DNA from: an uncultured Eubacteriales bacterium
GTDB lineage: Bacteria; Bacillota; Clostridia; Monoglobales; Monoglobaceae
Length of the DNA: 5,922 nt
Assembly (NCBI GenBank): GCA_958346135.1
Contig: CATVQN010000082.1
Location: 1 to 5,922 of the forward strand
Reading direction: 5' to 3'
Part shown: piece after piece, positions 1 through 5,883 of the stretch
How positions within the stretch are numbered: position 1 is the stretch's first letter
How the letters are laid out: every line of letters begins with the position of its first letter
Position numbers and translations under genes: made by a program
Notes under the pieces: model-generated
What the model saw: the letters and a program-made list of their open reading frames with translations, nothing else
What the model was told of the DNA's origin: nothing
The model's database searches: none

Positions 1-34
1 GTATTTGCAACACATATTTTGTCGTTTTTCAACA

Positions 35-72
35 AAAAATACAGTGTTGTTTTTTGGCAACACTGTATTTTT
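35..72 (-). terminator. Intrinsic terminator after the AraC-type gene, bidirectional in form
   Basis: A perfect 15-bp stem (35-49 pairing with 58-72) encloses an 8-base loop (50-57). It begins 4 bases past the stop codon of the minus-strand AraC-type gene. Read on the minus strand, the stem runs into a T6 tract (39-34), the classic Rho-independent form. On the plus strand it also ends in a T tract (68-72), so it could stop transcription arriving from either side. The inner part of the stem is mixed sequence (CAGTGTTG/CAACACTG) and the outer part is A/T. Confidence 0.85.
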
Positions 73-75
73 CTT

Positions 76-930
76 CTATTCGTGATTTTGCTTTTGATAG
101 GCCTTAGGGGTGGTATGCATCAGCTTTTTAAATATCGACTGAAAGGATTTTAAATCCGTATATCCCACCATTTCGGCAATTTCGCTGACTCTCTTATTGG
201 TATTCAGCAAAAGGCGGCAGCTGTTTTCCACCCTTTTTTTTTGAAGATACTGCGAAAAGCTCATCCCTGTTTCCTCCCGGAACAGCCGGCTGAGGTAAGG
301 AAGGCTGTAATTTAACTTCCTGCTGATTTTCGTCAGGGTCAAAGGCTCCATATAGTTTTGACTAATCTGCTCCAGAATTGCCCGGACGCAGGAATGCTGC
401 GCCGCAGCAGCACCCTCCGGCGTAATTTTCCGAAGACTTCCTACAATAATTTCAATCAACTCACAACGTATAATTTCCGCATATCCCGGCATCCGGCAAT
501 TATACTCCCGTTCCATTGCCCGAATTTTTTCCAGCACCGACCCATCCTCATCATAAAACATGGTATTTTGCGGATAATGAACCGGCGCATTGCGAAAGTG
601 AATGAGATAGTGCTCCAAAAGCTGCTGAAAGCTTTCACAGGATGCCAAAACTCCGTCTATAAACCCCGGCTGAAACAGAATATTATAAAGCACAATCTCC
701 TGACCGTTTGGCAAATCATACTGATGCTGGCATTCATAATCAATAATAAAATAATTGCCGGGTCCTACCTGCATTGTCGTACCGCCCACTGTATGCAGTG
801 CGCTGCCCTCTATAATATAAGCCATCTCTAAAAAATCATGGGTGTGCGCCTCAATGCTGCCGTGCCGGTAAACCCGGATACTGAGTTTGGCATCATCCCC
901 CAGTGCCAAACGATCAAAATGTTCTTTCAT
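76..930 (-). CDS. AraC-family transcriptional regulator with cupin-like sensor domain
   Basis: This 284-residue protein is a DNA-binding regulator. The N-terminal half (about 15-90) is a cupin-like beta-barrel with the motif HTHDFLE (residues 29-35) and a later His69. AraC relatives of this class usually bind a sugar or other small effector there. The C-terminal 100 residues hold two helix-turn-helix units: about 197-219 (LTLTKISRKLNYSLPYLSRLF) and about 247-269, followed by the family signature ending in TPKAYQK. Length and domain order are normal for one-component sugar regulators, and no signal peptide or membrane segment is visible. It is divergent from the glycoside hydrolase gene, 150 bp away, so that gene is the obvious target, probably by activation, since the hydrolase promoter has a poor -35. 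The ATG at 930 is supported by a GAGG at 935-938 and an AAGGGG at 940-945. The effector cannot be read from sequence. Confidence 0.93.
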   Translation of the reverse strand: MKEHFDRLALGDDAKLSIRVYRHGSIEAHTHDFLEMAYIIEGSALHTVGGTTMQVGPGNYFIIDYECQHQYDLPNGQEIVLYNILFQPGFIDGVLASCESFQQLLEHYLIHFRNAPVHYPQNTMFYDEDGSVLEKIRAMEREYNCRMPGYAEIIRCELIEIIVGSLRKITPEGAAAAQHSCVRAILEQISQNYMEPLTLTKISRKLNYSLPYLSRLFREETGMSFSQYLQKKRVENSCRLLLNTNKRVSEIAEMVGYTDLKSFQSIFKKLMHTTPKAYQKQNHE

Positions 931-951
931 CCAACCTCGCCCCTTTTTTTC

Positions 952-980
952 AGTGTAAAATATTCCGACGGAAAAGTCAA
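952..980 (-). promoter_or_regulatory. Predicted sigma-70-type promoter of the AraC-type gene
   Basis: On the minus strand TTGACT (980-975) and TACACT (957-952) are separated by exactly 17 bases, a good housekeeping promoter. Transcription would start near 945, giving a leader of only about 15 bases that begins in an A7G4 run (950-940). The spacer contains the 11-bp dyad TTCCG-A-CGGAA (963-973), placed where a bound protein would block RNA polymerase, so autoregulation is plausible. Confidence 0.7.
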
Positions 981-1002
981 GATAAAAACACCCCTTATTT
1001 TT

Positions 1003-1045
1003 TGAAATATTACGGGTAGAGTGTCTAATTTCATCCGTCTATAAT
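1003..1045 (+). promoter_or_regulatory. Predicted promoter of the glycoside hydrolase gene with an upstream dyad
   Basis: A perfect -10 hexamer TATAAT lies at 1040-1045, 35 bases before the start codon. No good -35 is found 16-18 bases upstream (TAGAGT at 1017-1022 is the 17-base candidate). This pattern is common at promoters that need an activator. The inverted repeat TGAAAT (1003-1008) / ATTTCA (1028-1033) surrounds the weak -35 and is a candidate regulator site. The -10 is seen directly; the regulator site is inference. Confidence 0.55.
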
Positions 1046-1065
1046 AAAGCTATACAATAAAAATC

Positions 1066-1075
1066 AAAGGAGGAG
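1066..1075 (+). promoter_or_regulatory. Strong ribosome binding site of the glycoside hydrolase gene
   Basis: AAAGGAGGAG contains the full AGGAGG (1068-1073), 7 bases before the ATG at 1081. This fixes the start codon and predicts efficient translation. Confidence 0.9.
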
Positions 1076-1080
1076 ATTCT

Positions 1081-4000
1081 ATGCTATACAAGAAAAATCA
1101 GACCGAGAAACTAGACAAAACACTGTTCCAAAATCCGTCCAGCGAATATCGCGGCACCCCTTTCTGGTCCTGGAACTGCGACCTGAACAAAGAACAGCTA
1201 AACCGACAGATTGACATTCTCAAGGAGATGGGCTTCGGCGGCTTTCATATGCATTCCCGTACAGGAATGGCAGTGGAATACCTGTCCGACGAGTTTATGG
1301 GGCTTATTGAAAATTGCGTGGACAAAGCGGAAAAAGAGGAAATGCTGGCTTGGCTCTATGACGAGGACCGCTGGCCCTCCGGCTCCGCAGGCGGTCTTAT
1401 TACCAAAAATGTTGCGTACCGCCAAAGAGGTCTCTTATTCACCGTGACACCGTATCCGGACGCCGTAGATATGGAAACGGCTGCCAAAACCGGAGAATAC
1501 GGTTTTCTGGCCTGCTATGACGTTGTGTTAGATGACAACGGCACTTTAGCCGAATACCGAAAAATAGACCCGGAAGAAACACCCCGGGGCGTAAAATGGT
1601 ATGCCTATATGATCACCGCTGAAGATGACAGCTGGTACAATAACCAGGCGTATCTGGATACCCTCAGCCATGATGCCGTACAGAAGTTTATTCAGGTGAC
1701 CCATGAACGGTATCTGGAAACCGTAGGTGACCGATTCAATCAAAGCGTCCCCGCCATTTTTACCGACGAACCTCAGTTCATGCAAAAACAGACCCTGAAA
1801 TTTCCGGAGGATCAGACCGATGTAAAGCTGCCCTGGACTCCGACTCTACCGGAATCCTTCCGGGCAGCCTACGGCTCTGACATACTGGACGGCCTGCCGG
1901 AGCTGATCTGGGATTTGCCAAACGGACAGACTTCTCTTTTCCGGTACCGCTATCATGACCATGTAACGGAGCTGTTTGTCCAAAACTTCGCCGCCCAGTG
2001 CGGTGCATGGTGTGATGCACACAATATTGCTTTGACGGGACACTTGATGCAGGAACCATCACTGGAAACGCAAACGGGTATGATCGGAGAAGCCATGCGT
2101 TCCTATCCGCATTTTCAGATTCCGGGTATTGATATGCTCTGTGACCACACCGAGTTCACCACCGCAAAACAGGCTCAGTCGGTGGTGCACCAGAGCGGCC
2201 GCGAGGCCATGCTGTCTGAGCTTTACGGCGTGACCAACTGGGACTTTGACTTCCGCGGTCATAAATTCCAAGGAGACTGGCAGGCAGCCCTGGGCGTTAC
2301 CGTCCGGGTTCCGCACCTTTCCTGGGTTTCTATGGGCGGCGAGGCAAAGCGGGACTACCCGGCCTCTATCAGCTATCAATCCCCCTGGTATCGTGAATAC
2401 TCCTATGTAGAAAATCACTTTGCCCGGGTCAACACTGCCATGACAAGAGGAAAAGCCGTTGTCCGCATCGGCGTCATTCATCCCATTGAAAGCTATTGGC
2501 TCCACTGGGGACCGGCCTTCACCACGGCAGCGGTCCGCAGTCAGATCAACGAACGATTCTTAAACCTTACCGATTGGCTGCTGACCGGTTGTATCGACTT
2601 TGACTTTATCAGCGAATCCCTGCTGCCCACTCAATGTCCAAAGGGCTCCGCACCCTTAAGCGTAGGCGAGATGTCCTACGATACCATTCTGGTTCCGGCC
2701 TGTGAGACCCTTCGCCGCTCTACCGTAGAACGCCTGAAAAAATTCCGGGAAGCCGGCGGAAATCTGATCTTCCTGGGGGATGCTCCCACGCTGGTGGATG
2801 CAGTTCCCTCTGAAGACGCCAAGGCGCTCTGGGAGCAGTCCCGCCACACCGCCTTTGACCGAAATGCCGTTTTGAGCGCATTGCAGGACGTACGGGTGCT
2901 GGAGATTCACAACAGTACCGGCGAACGGGCAAGCAATCTGCTCTATCAAATGCGTCAGGATACCGATTGTCGCTGGCTGTTTTTGGCCCATGCGGCAAAA
3001 GCCAAGGATAAAGATATTTCCGCAGAGCTGCCTCAGCATATCCGCATCCGGATTTGCGGCGCCTACTGCCCTGTACTCTATGACACCATCAGCGGCGAAA
3101 TACGCCTCATGCCCTATCGCATTGAAAAGGGAGATACCGTCATTGAAACCACCATTTATGACAATGACAGTCTTTTGATTCAGCTGACCGAGACCGCAGG
3201 AACCGGTCTGGCAGCAAAGGAGGAGAAAAAGGAGAAAATCTTTGAGACTGCACTTTTGGGCAAGGTTCCCTATACGCGGGCAGAGCCCAACGTTCTCCTT
3301 CTGGATATGGCCATGTATGCCTTAGACGACGGAGATTTTCAGCCGGAAGAGGAAATTCTCCGACTGGACAATCTGTGCCGCACCAGGCTTGGCTGGCCGC
3401 TGCGCGGCGGAGCTGTTGCACAGCCTTGGGTCATTGAGGAAGAACCCATTTCTCACTCTCTGACTTTGCGTTTTCGCATCAACAGCGATATGGAGATTTC
3501 CGGAACGATGCTTGCCATTGAGGATGCCGAAAATGTTAAAATTCTCTTAAACGGCCAAGAAGTTCCCTCTGCGGTCTGCGGCTACTATGTGGATGAATCC
3601 ATTAAAACTGTACCGCTGCCTGCTTTGAAAGCCGGAGAGAATATTCTCCAGGTAACTCTTCCGTTTGGCAAACGAACCGATACCGAGTGGTGCTATATCC
3701 TGGGTGAATTTAACGTGGCGGTAGAGGGAACGGAAAAACGACTGATTCCGTCCACAACTGAAATTGGATTTTCTGATATTTCCCGTCAGGGTCTGGCCTT
3801 TTACGGCGGCAATCTGACCTATCAAAGTCAAATAGAAACCCCTGCCGGAGATATGAAGATTCATGTAAACTTCTATCGCGGCGCCCTAATTCGTGTAGCG
3901 GTAGACGGTGTGGATCAAGGCGTTATCGCCTATGCACCCTATGACCTCACCGTAAAAGACGTCTCAGCCGGCCGGCACGAAATTACCTTTACTCTGTTCG

Positions 4001-4158
4001 GAAACCGCTATAATACCTTCGCCGCTCTGCATGACAGCGAAAGCCACTTCTGGGTAGGACCGGATCTTTGGCGGACAACCGGCGATCGCTGGTGCTACAG
4101 CTACCGCCTCCGTGAAACCGGAATCCTCTCCGGTCCCATGATCTCGATCTACAAATAA
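1081..4158 (+). CDS. Large cytoplasmic glycoside hydrolase, GH106-like (alpha-L-rhamnosidase-related)
   Basis: This 1025-residue protein resembles the large, mostly uncharacterised bacterial glycosidases annotated as GH106 or alpha-L-rhamnosidase-like. The N-terminal catalytic region carries family-like blocks: PFWSWN (27-32), GFGGFHMHSRTG (51-62), LYDEDRWPSGSAGG (92-105), IFTDEP (226-231), TGHLMQEP (319-326) and SELYGVTNW (379-387). Glu230, Glu325 and Glu380 are candidate active-site carboxylates. A Rossmann-like segment follows (about 530-570, YDTILVPA then AGGNLIFLGDAP), as in the middle domains of some multidomain glycosidases. Two beta-sandwich regions (about 790-880 and 885-1000) then resemble galactose-binding modules, the last with LFGNRYNTFAALH (972-984). 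There is no signal peptide or anchor, so it should act in the cytoplasm on imported oligosaccharides or glycosides. A terminator follows directly, so it is probably transcribed alone under the divergent AraC-type regulator. The family call is fairly secure; rhamnose specificity is not, and another deoxy-sugar or uronic substrate is possible. Confidence 0.85.
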   Translation: MLYKKNQTEKLDKTLFQNPSSEYRGTPFWSWNCDLNKEQLNRQIDILKEMGFGGFHMHSRTGMAVEYLSDEFMGLIENCVDKAEKEEMLAWLYDEDRWPSGSAGGLITKNVAYRQRGLLFTVTPYPDAVDMETAAKTGEYGFLACYDVVLDDNGTLAEYRKIDPEETPRGVKWYAYMITAEDDSWYNNQAYLDTLSHDAVQKFIQVTHERYLETVGDRFNQSVPAIFTDEPQFMQKQTLKFPEDQTDVKLPWTPTLPESFRAAYGSDILDGLPELIWDLPNGQTSLFRYRYHDHVTELFVQNFAAQCGAWCDAHNIALTGHLMQEPSLETQTGMIGEAMRSYPHFQIPGIDMLCDHTEFTTAKQAQSVVHQSGREAMLSELYGVTNWDFDFRGHKFQGDWQAALGVTVRVPHLSWVSMGGEAKRDYPASISYQSPWYREYSYVENHFARVNTAMTRGKAVVRIGVIHPIESYWLHWGPAFTTAAVRSQINERFLNLTDWLLTGCIDFDFISESLLPTQCPKGSAPLSVGEMSYDTILVPACETLRRSTVERLKKFREAGGNLIFLGDAPTLVDAVPSEDAKALWEQSRHTAFDRNAVLSALQDVRVLEIHNSTGERASNLLYQMRQDTDCRWLFLAHAAKAKDKDISAELPQHIRIRICGAYCPVLYDTISGEIRLMPYRIEKGDTVIETTIYDNDSLLIQLTETAGTGLAAKEEKKEKIFETALLGKVPYTRAEPNVLLLDMAMYALDDGDFQPEEEILRLDNLCRTRLGWPLRGGAVAQPWVIEEEPISHSLTLRFRINSDMEISGTMLAIEDAENVKILLNGQEVPSAVCGYYVDESIKTVPLPALKAGENILQVTLPFGKRTDTEWCYILGEFNVAVEGTEKRLIPSTTEIGFSDISRQGLAFYGGNLTYQSQIETPAGDMKIHVNFYRGALIRVAVDGVDQGVIAYAPYDLTVKDVSAGRHEITFTLFGNRYNTFAALHDSESHFWVGPDLWRTTGDRWCYSYRLRETGILSGPMISIYK

Positions 4159-4203
4159 CTATCTATCGGCAAAAGCAACGTCTTTCATACCGAATGATAA
4201 GTC

Positions 4204-4238
4204 GAGCGCCGGGATAACCTCCCGGCGCTCCTTTCTTT
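4204..4238 (+). terminator. Intrinsic terminator of the glycoside hydrolase gene
   Basis: A perfect GC-rich 11-bp stem (4204-4214 GAGCGCCGGGA with 4220-4230) has a 5-base loop TAACC and a T-rich tail CTTTCTTT (4231-4238). It sits 45 bases past the stop codon at 4156-4158. The minus-strand reading has no T tract, so this serves the plus-strand gene and does not clearly terminate the convergent operon. Confidence 0.9.
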
Positions 4239-4325
4239 AAAGCGCTATGCAAAGACGGGCTTCGCTAAAGAGCCATCTGCATCGACCATTCGCCTCTTTC
4301 ATTCTTTCTTTGTCTTCTTTTTTCA

Positions 4326-4727
4326 TCAATACTTTTTGTTATAAAATATATTTGCCCCAGCATAGATAAGCACCTGAAAGCATACAAGGAGAGAAAATAG
4401 CACAGCATGCTCCTCCTGCTCTGCAAAGCTAAGCACAATTACGGCTAAAAATTCGGTATATACCGATGCCCAAAAGGCAAAGGTATAGCTTTTTCTGGCC
4501 ACAAAGATATTTCGCTCATCCCGATAGGCATTCTCCATCAATTTAAGTTTTTCCGGATTGCGAAGCATACTAATCAGTCTTATGGTATTGACAATACCGA
4601 CAGCCAGCATGGCCGCACCAATGGAAATCAAAGTTTCAGTCCCCTTTACACATCCGGCCGCAAGTGCACAAGCACCGCATAACATGGTAATCACCTTGCT
4701 CAATATCATACGGTTTTTAAACTTCAT
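4326..4727 (-). CDS. Small four-helix membrane protein, partner of the XRE regulator
   Basis: This 133-residue protein of unassigned function has four likely membrane helices, at about 9-27, 31-53, 83-102 and 107-127. Between helices 2 and 3 is a charged cytoplasmic-type loop with RNPEKLKLMENAYRDERN (56-73). The NPE and DERN elements recur in small membrane proteins encoded beside YgzD-type XRE regulators in Bacillota (DUF2178-like; this assignment is from memory and tentative). No catalytic motif is visible. Its ATG overlaps the stop of the regulator gene as ATGA (4724-4727), and its binding site AGGAGGAGAA (4731-4740) lies inside the last codons of that gene, so the two are co-translated. 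Expression is therefore expected to follow the XRE gene's control. A role in membrane stress, sensing or transport cannot be chosen from sequence. It is not large enough to be a typical transporter. Confidence 0.8.
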   Translation of the reverse strand: MKFKNRMILSKVITMLCGACALAAGCVKGTETLISIGAAMLAVGIVNTIRLISMLRNPEKLKLMENAYRDERNIFVARKSYTFAFWASVYTEFLAVIVLSFAEQEEHAVLFSLLVCFQVLIYAGANIFYNKKY

Positions 4728-4936
4728 AAATTCTCCTCCTCAAAAATAAAAACTTCTTCGATCCGCCTGCCGAACAGAACTGCTATTTTATAAGCAAGGA
4801 GAATAGACGGATTATACCTTCCGTTCTCCAAGGAAATAATGGTCTGCCGAGACACGCCCAGCCGATCTGCTATATCCTTTTGGGTCAGTCCCGTTTGCCG
4901 GCGAAGGTCTGCAATGTGATTTCGAATCAGAAACAC
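4724..4936 (-). CDS. Small XRE-family regulator, YgzD-like helix-turn-helix protein
   Basis: This protein of 67-70 residues is almost entirely one Cro/C1-type DNA-binding domain: TGLTQKDIADRLGVSRQTI (15-33) is the helix-turn-helix, followed by SLENGRYNPSILLAYKIAVLFG (35-56) and the acidic tail IEEVFIFEEENL. This is the standard compact form found in Bacillota next to small membrane proteins. The listed start is GTG at 4936, but that codon overlaps the Shine-Dalgarno GGAGGTG (4940-4934) and so cannot be well used. Upstream the frame runs to a TAA at 4984-4982 with no ATG, GTG or TTG. CTG (4930) and ATT (4927) lie 5 and 8 bases after GGAGG. ATT gives a 67-residue protein whose beginning, xRNHIADLRR, lines up with the usual MKNRIKELR start. 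It probably represses its own operon through the palindrome at 4976-4991. Confidence 0.88.
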   Translation of the reverse strand: MFLIRNHIADLRRQTGLTQKDIADRLGVSRQTIISLENGRYNPSILLAYKIAVLFGRRIEEVFIFEEENL

Positions 4937-4940
4937 CTCC
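4934..4940 (-). promoter_or_regulatory. Ribosome binding site that questions the GTG start of the XRE gene
   Basis: GGAGGTG on the minus strand is the only good Shine-Dalgarno sequence before this gene. It contains the GTG that would otherwise be the first codon. The following in-frame codons are TTT, CTG and ATT, so initiation at CTG or, better spaced, ATT is the simplest reading. Confidence 0.65.
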
Positions 4941-4975
4941 GTAAAAAGCTCTTTGGTATACGCAAAACGCCAAAA

Positions 4976-4991
4976 GTAAAGTTAACTTTAC
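4976..4991. promoter_or_regulatory. Perfect 16-bp palindrome, predicted operator of the XRE operon
   Basis: GTAAAGTTAACTTTAC is an uninterrupted perfect palindrome. It begins 4 bases downstream of the -10 element (4995-5000, minus strand) and covers the expected transcription start near 4988. Small XRE dimers bind dyads of this size, and this position would block initiation. That the neighbouring XRE protein is the ligand is inference from position. Confidence 0.6.
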
Positions 4992-4994
4992 CTT

Positions 4995-5023
4995 AATATA
5001 GCACATTCCATGTAAAATGTCAA
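4995..5023 (-). promoter_or_regulatory. Predicted strong sigma-70-type promoter of the XRE/membrane operon
   Basis: On the minus strand a consensus TTGACA (5023-5018) and TATATT (5000-4995) are separated by exactly 17 bases. This is the best promoter in the window. It lies 59 bases or more before the first possible start codon of the XRE gene and drives both genes of the operon. Confidence 0.82.
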
Positions 5024-5050
5024 GTATATTTTACATGGAATGCGCTATAT
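4996..5050. repeat. 55-bp near-perfect inverted repeat around the XRE promoter
   Basis: Two 23-base arms (4996-5018 and 5028-5050) are reverse complements except at one position (A5003 opposite C5043), with a 9-base centre. In plus-strand RNA that pair would be A-C. In minus-strand RNA it is a G-U pair, so a transcript running past the end of larE would fold into an unbroken 23-bp hairpin. The -35 of the XRE promoter lies in the centre and the -10 at the outer edge of one arm. No T tract follows, so it is not a standard terminator. It may be an operator, a transcript-end stabiliser or a tiny repeat element. Confidence 0.85.
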
Positions 5051-5069
5051 CTTCACTTTCTGTCTTATT

Positions 5070-5882
5070 TTATCTCGTTTCTGTATGAATCGTCTCGTTC
5101 ATACTCCCCATGCGGTAGCCGGTCAGATCCAAAGCCGTATAGGAAAAACCAAGGCTTTGAAACTTCTCTGCAACTTCCCCGCGAATCACCATCAGTTTTT
5201 CAAAGTCCTCCGGCAAAAGCTCAATCCTCGCCATATCCCCGTGAGCACGGACACGAAACTGCCGAAATCCCTTCTCAAACAGCATCTGCTCAGCTTTATC
5301 CACCCGCCGAAGACCTGCCCCGGTGATGGGTTCCTCATAGACAAAGCGGGAAGCCAGACAAGCAAAGGACGGTTTATCCCAGGTGGAAAGTCCCATCGCT
5401 TTAGACAGCATCCGAATTTCCTGCTTGGTAAGTCCCACCTCCTGCAGCGGGCTACGGATTCCCAACTCCCGCACCGCCCGCATTCCCGGACGGAAGTCAT
5501 TATTGTCATCAAGATTGGAGCCCTCTGCCACCCAAGCTATTTGCTGTATATCCGCAATGCTTTTGATCCTTGCAAAAATCTCTTTTTTGCAGAGATAACA
5601 GCGGTTTGGCGGATTTGGGGCAAACCCGTCAATCTCCAGAGGATTCACGTTGCAAATCACCTGCCGGATTCCTTGGCTTTGGCAAAACGCCTCTGCCTCT
5701 GCCACCTCACGCCGGGGCATCAAACAGGAGCGTACCGTAACCGCCACTGCCTTGTCTCCCAGTGCCTCCTGCGCTGCTTTTAATAAGAAGGTGGAATCCA
5801 CACCGCCGGAAAAAGCCACCGCAACACTGCCCAGGGATTTTAAGCCGGCTTTTAATCCTTCATATTTTTGCGAAAAATCCAT
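5070..5882 (-). CDS. larE: LarE, sulfur transferase of nickel-pincer nucleotide cofactor synthesis
   Basis: LarE is an ATP-dependent PP-loop enzyme. It adenylates the pyridinium dicarboxylate mononucleotide made by LarB and converts its carboxylates to thiocarboxylates before LarC inserts nickel. The product is the cofactor of lactate racemase LarA and related racemases and epimerases. The 270-residue length is normal. The N-terminal PP-loop SGGVDST (25-31) is intact, followed by GSNLDD (121-126), RPGMRAV (131-137), SPL (144-146) and the signature KPSFACLASRF (170-180). Cys175 matches the functional cysteine region of the family. The pair RCYLCK (94-99) adds Cys95 and Cys98, giving a three-cysteine set like that of LarE proteins that use a [4Fe-4S] cluster and unlike the single sacrificial-cysteine type. 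The ATG at 5882 has AAGGAG 7 bases upstream. It follows another reading frame by one base, so it is likely part of a lar operon. No larA, larB or complete larC is in the window. Confidence 0.92.
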   Translation of the reverse strand: MDFSQKYEGLKAGLKSLGSVAVAFSGGVDSTFLLKAAQEALGDKAVAVTVRSCLMPRREVAEAEAFCQSQGIRQVICNVNPLEIDGFAPNPPNRCYLCKKEIFARIKSIADIQQIAWVAEGSNLDDNNDFRPGMRAVRELGIRSPLQEVGLTKQEIRMLSKAMGLSTWDKPSFACLASRFVYEEPITGAGLRRVDKAEQMLFEKGFRQFRVRAHGDMARIELLPEDFEKLMVIRGEVAEKFQSLGFSYTALDLTGYRMGSMNETIHTETR

Positions 5883-5883
5883 C

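Noticed and set aside
358..831. 157-codon plus-strand open frame opposite the AraC-type gene
   Set aside because: It is antisense to a complete regulator with clear domains, shows no motif of its own and has no credible start signal.
2059..2505. 148-codon minus-strand open frame inside the glycoside hydrolase gene
   Set aside because: It is a shadow of a long, family-supported coding frame, with no promoter, ribosome binding site or recognised domain.
4247..4282. Imperfect hairpin (ATGCA/TGCAT with inner GGCT/AGCC) as a terminator of the membrane protein operon
   Set aside because: Pairing is short and broken by bulges, and there is no T tract in the minus direction. No clear terminator for that operon was found.
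4996..5050. Large hairpin downstream of larE as a standard intrinsic terminator
   Set aside because: The stem is AT-rich and not followed by a T tract on either strand, so it does not meet the usual form. It is kept as an inverted repeat of uncertain role.
5040..5783. 247-codon plus-strand open frame opposite larE
   Set aside because: It lies antisense to a well-supported larE, has no ribosome binding site or recognisable domain, and its composition (rich in His, Pro, Arg, Ser, Cys) is that of a shadow frame.
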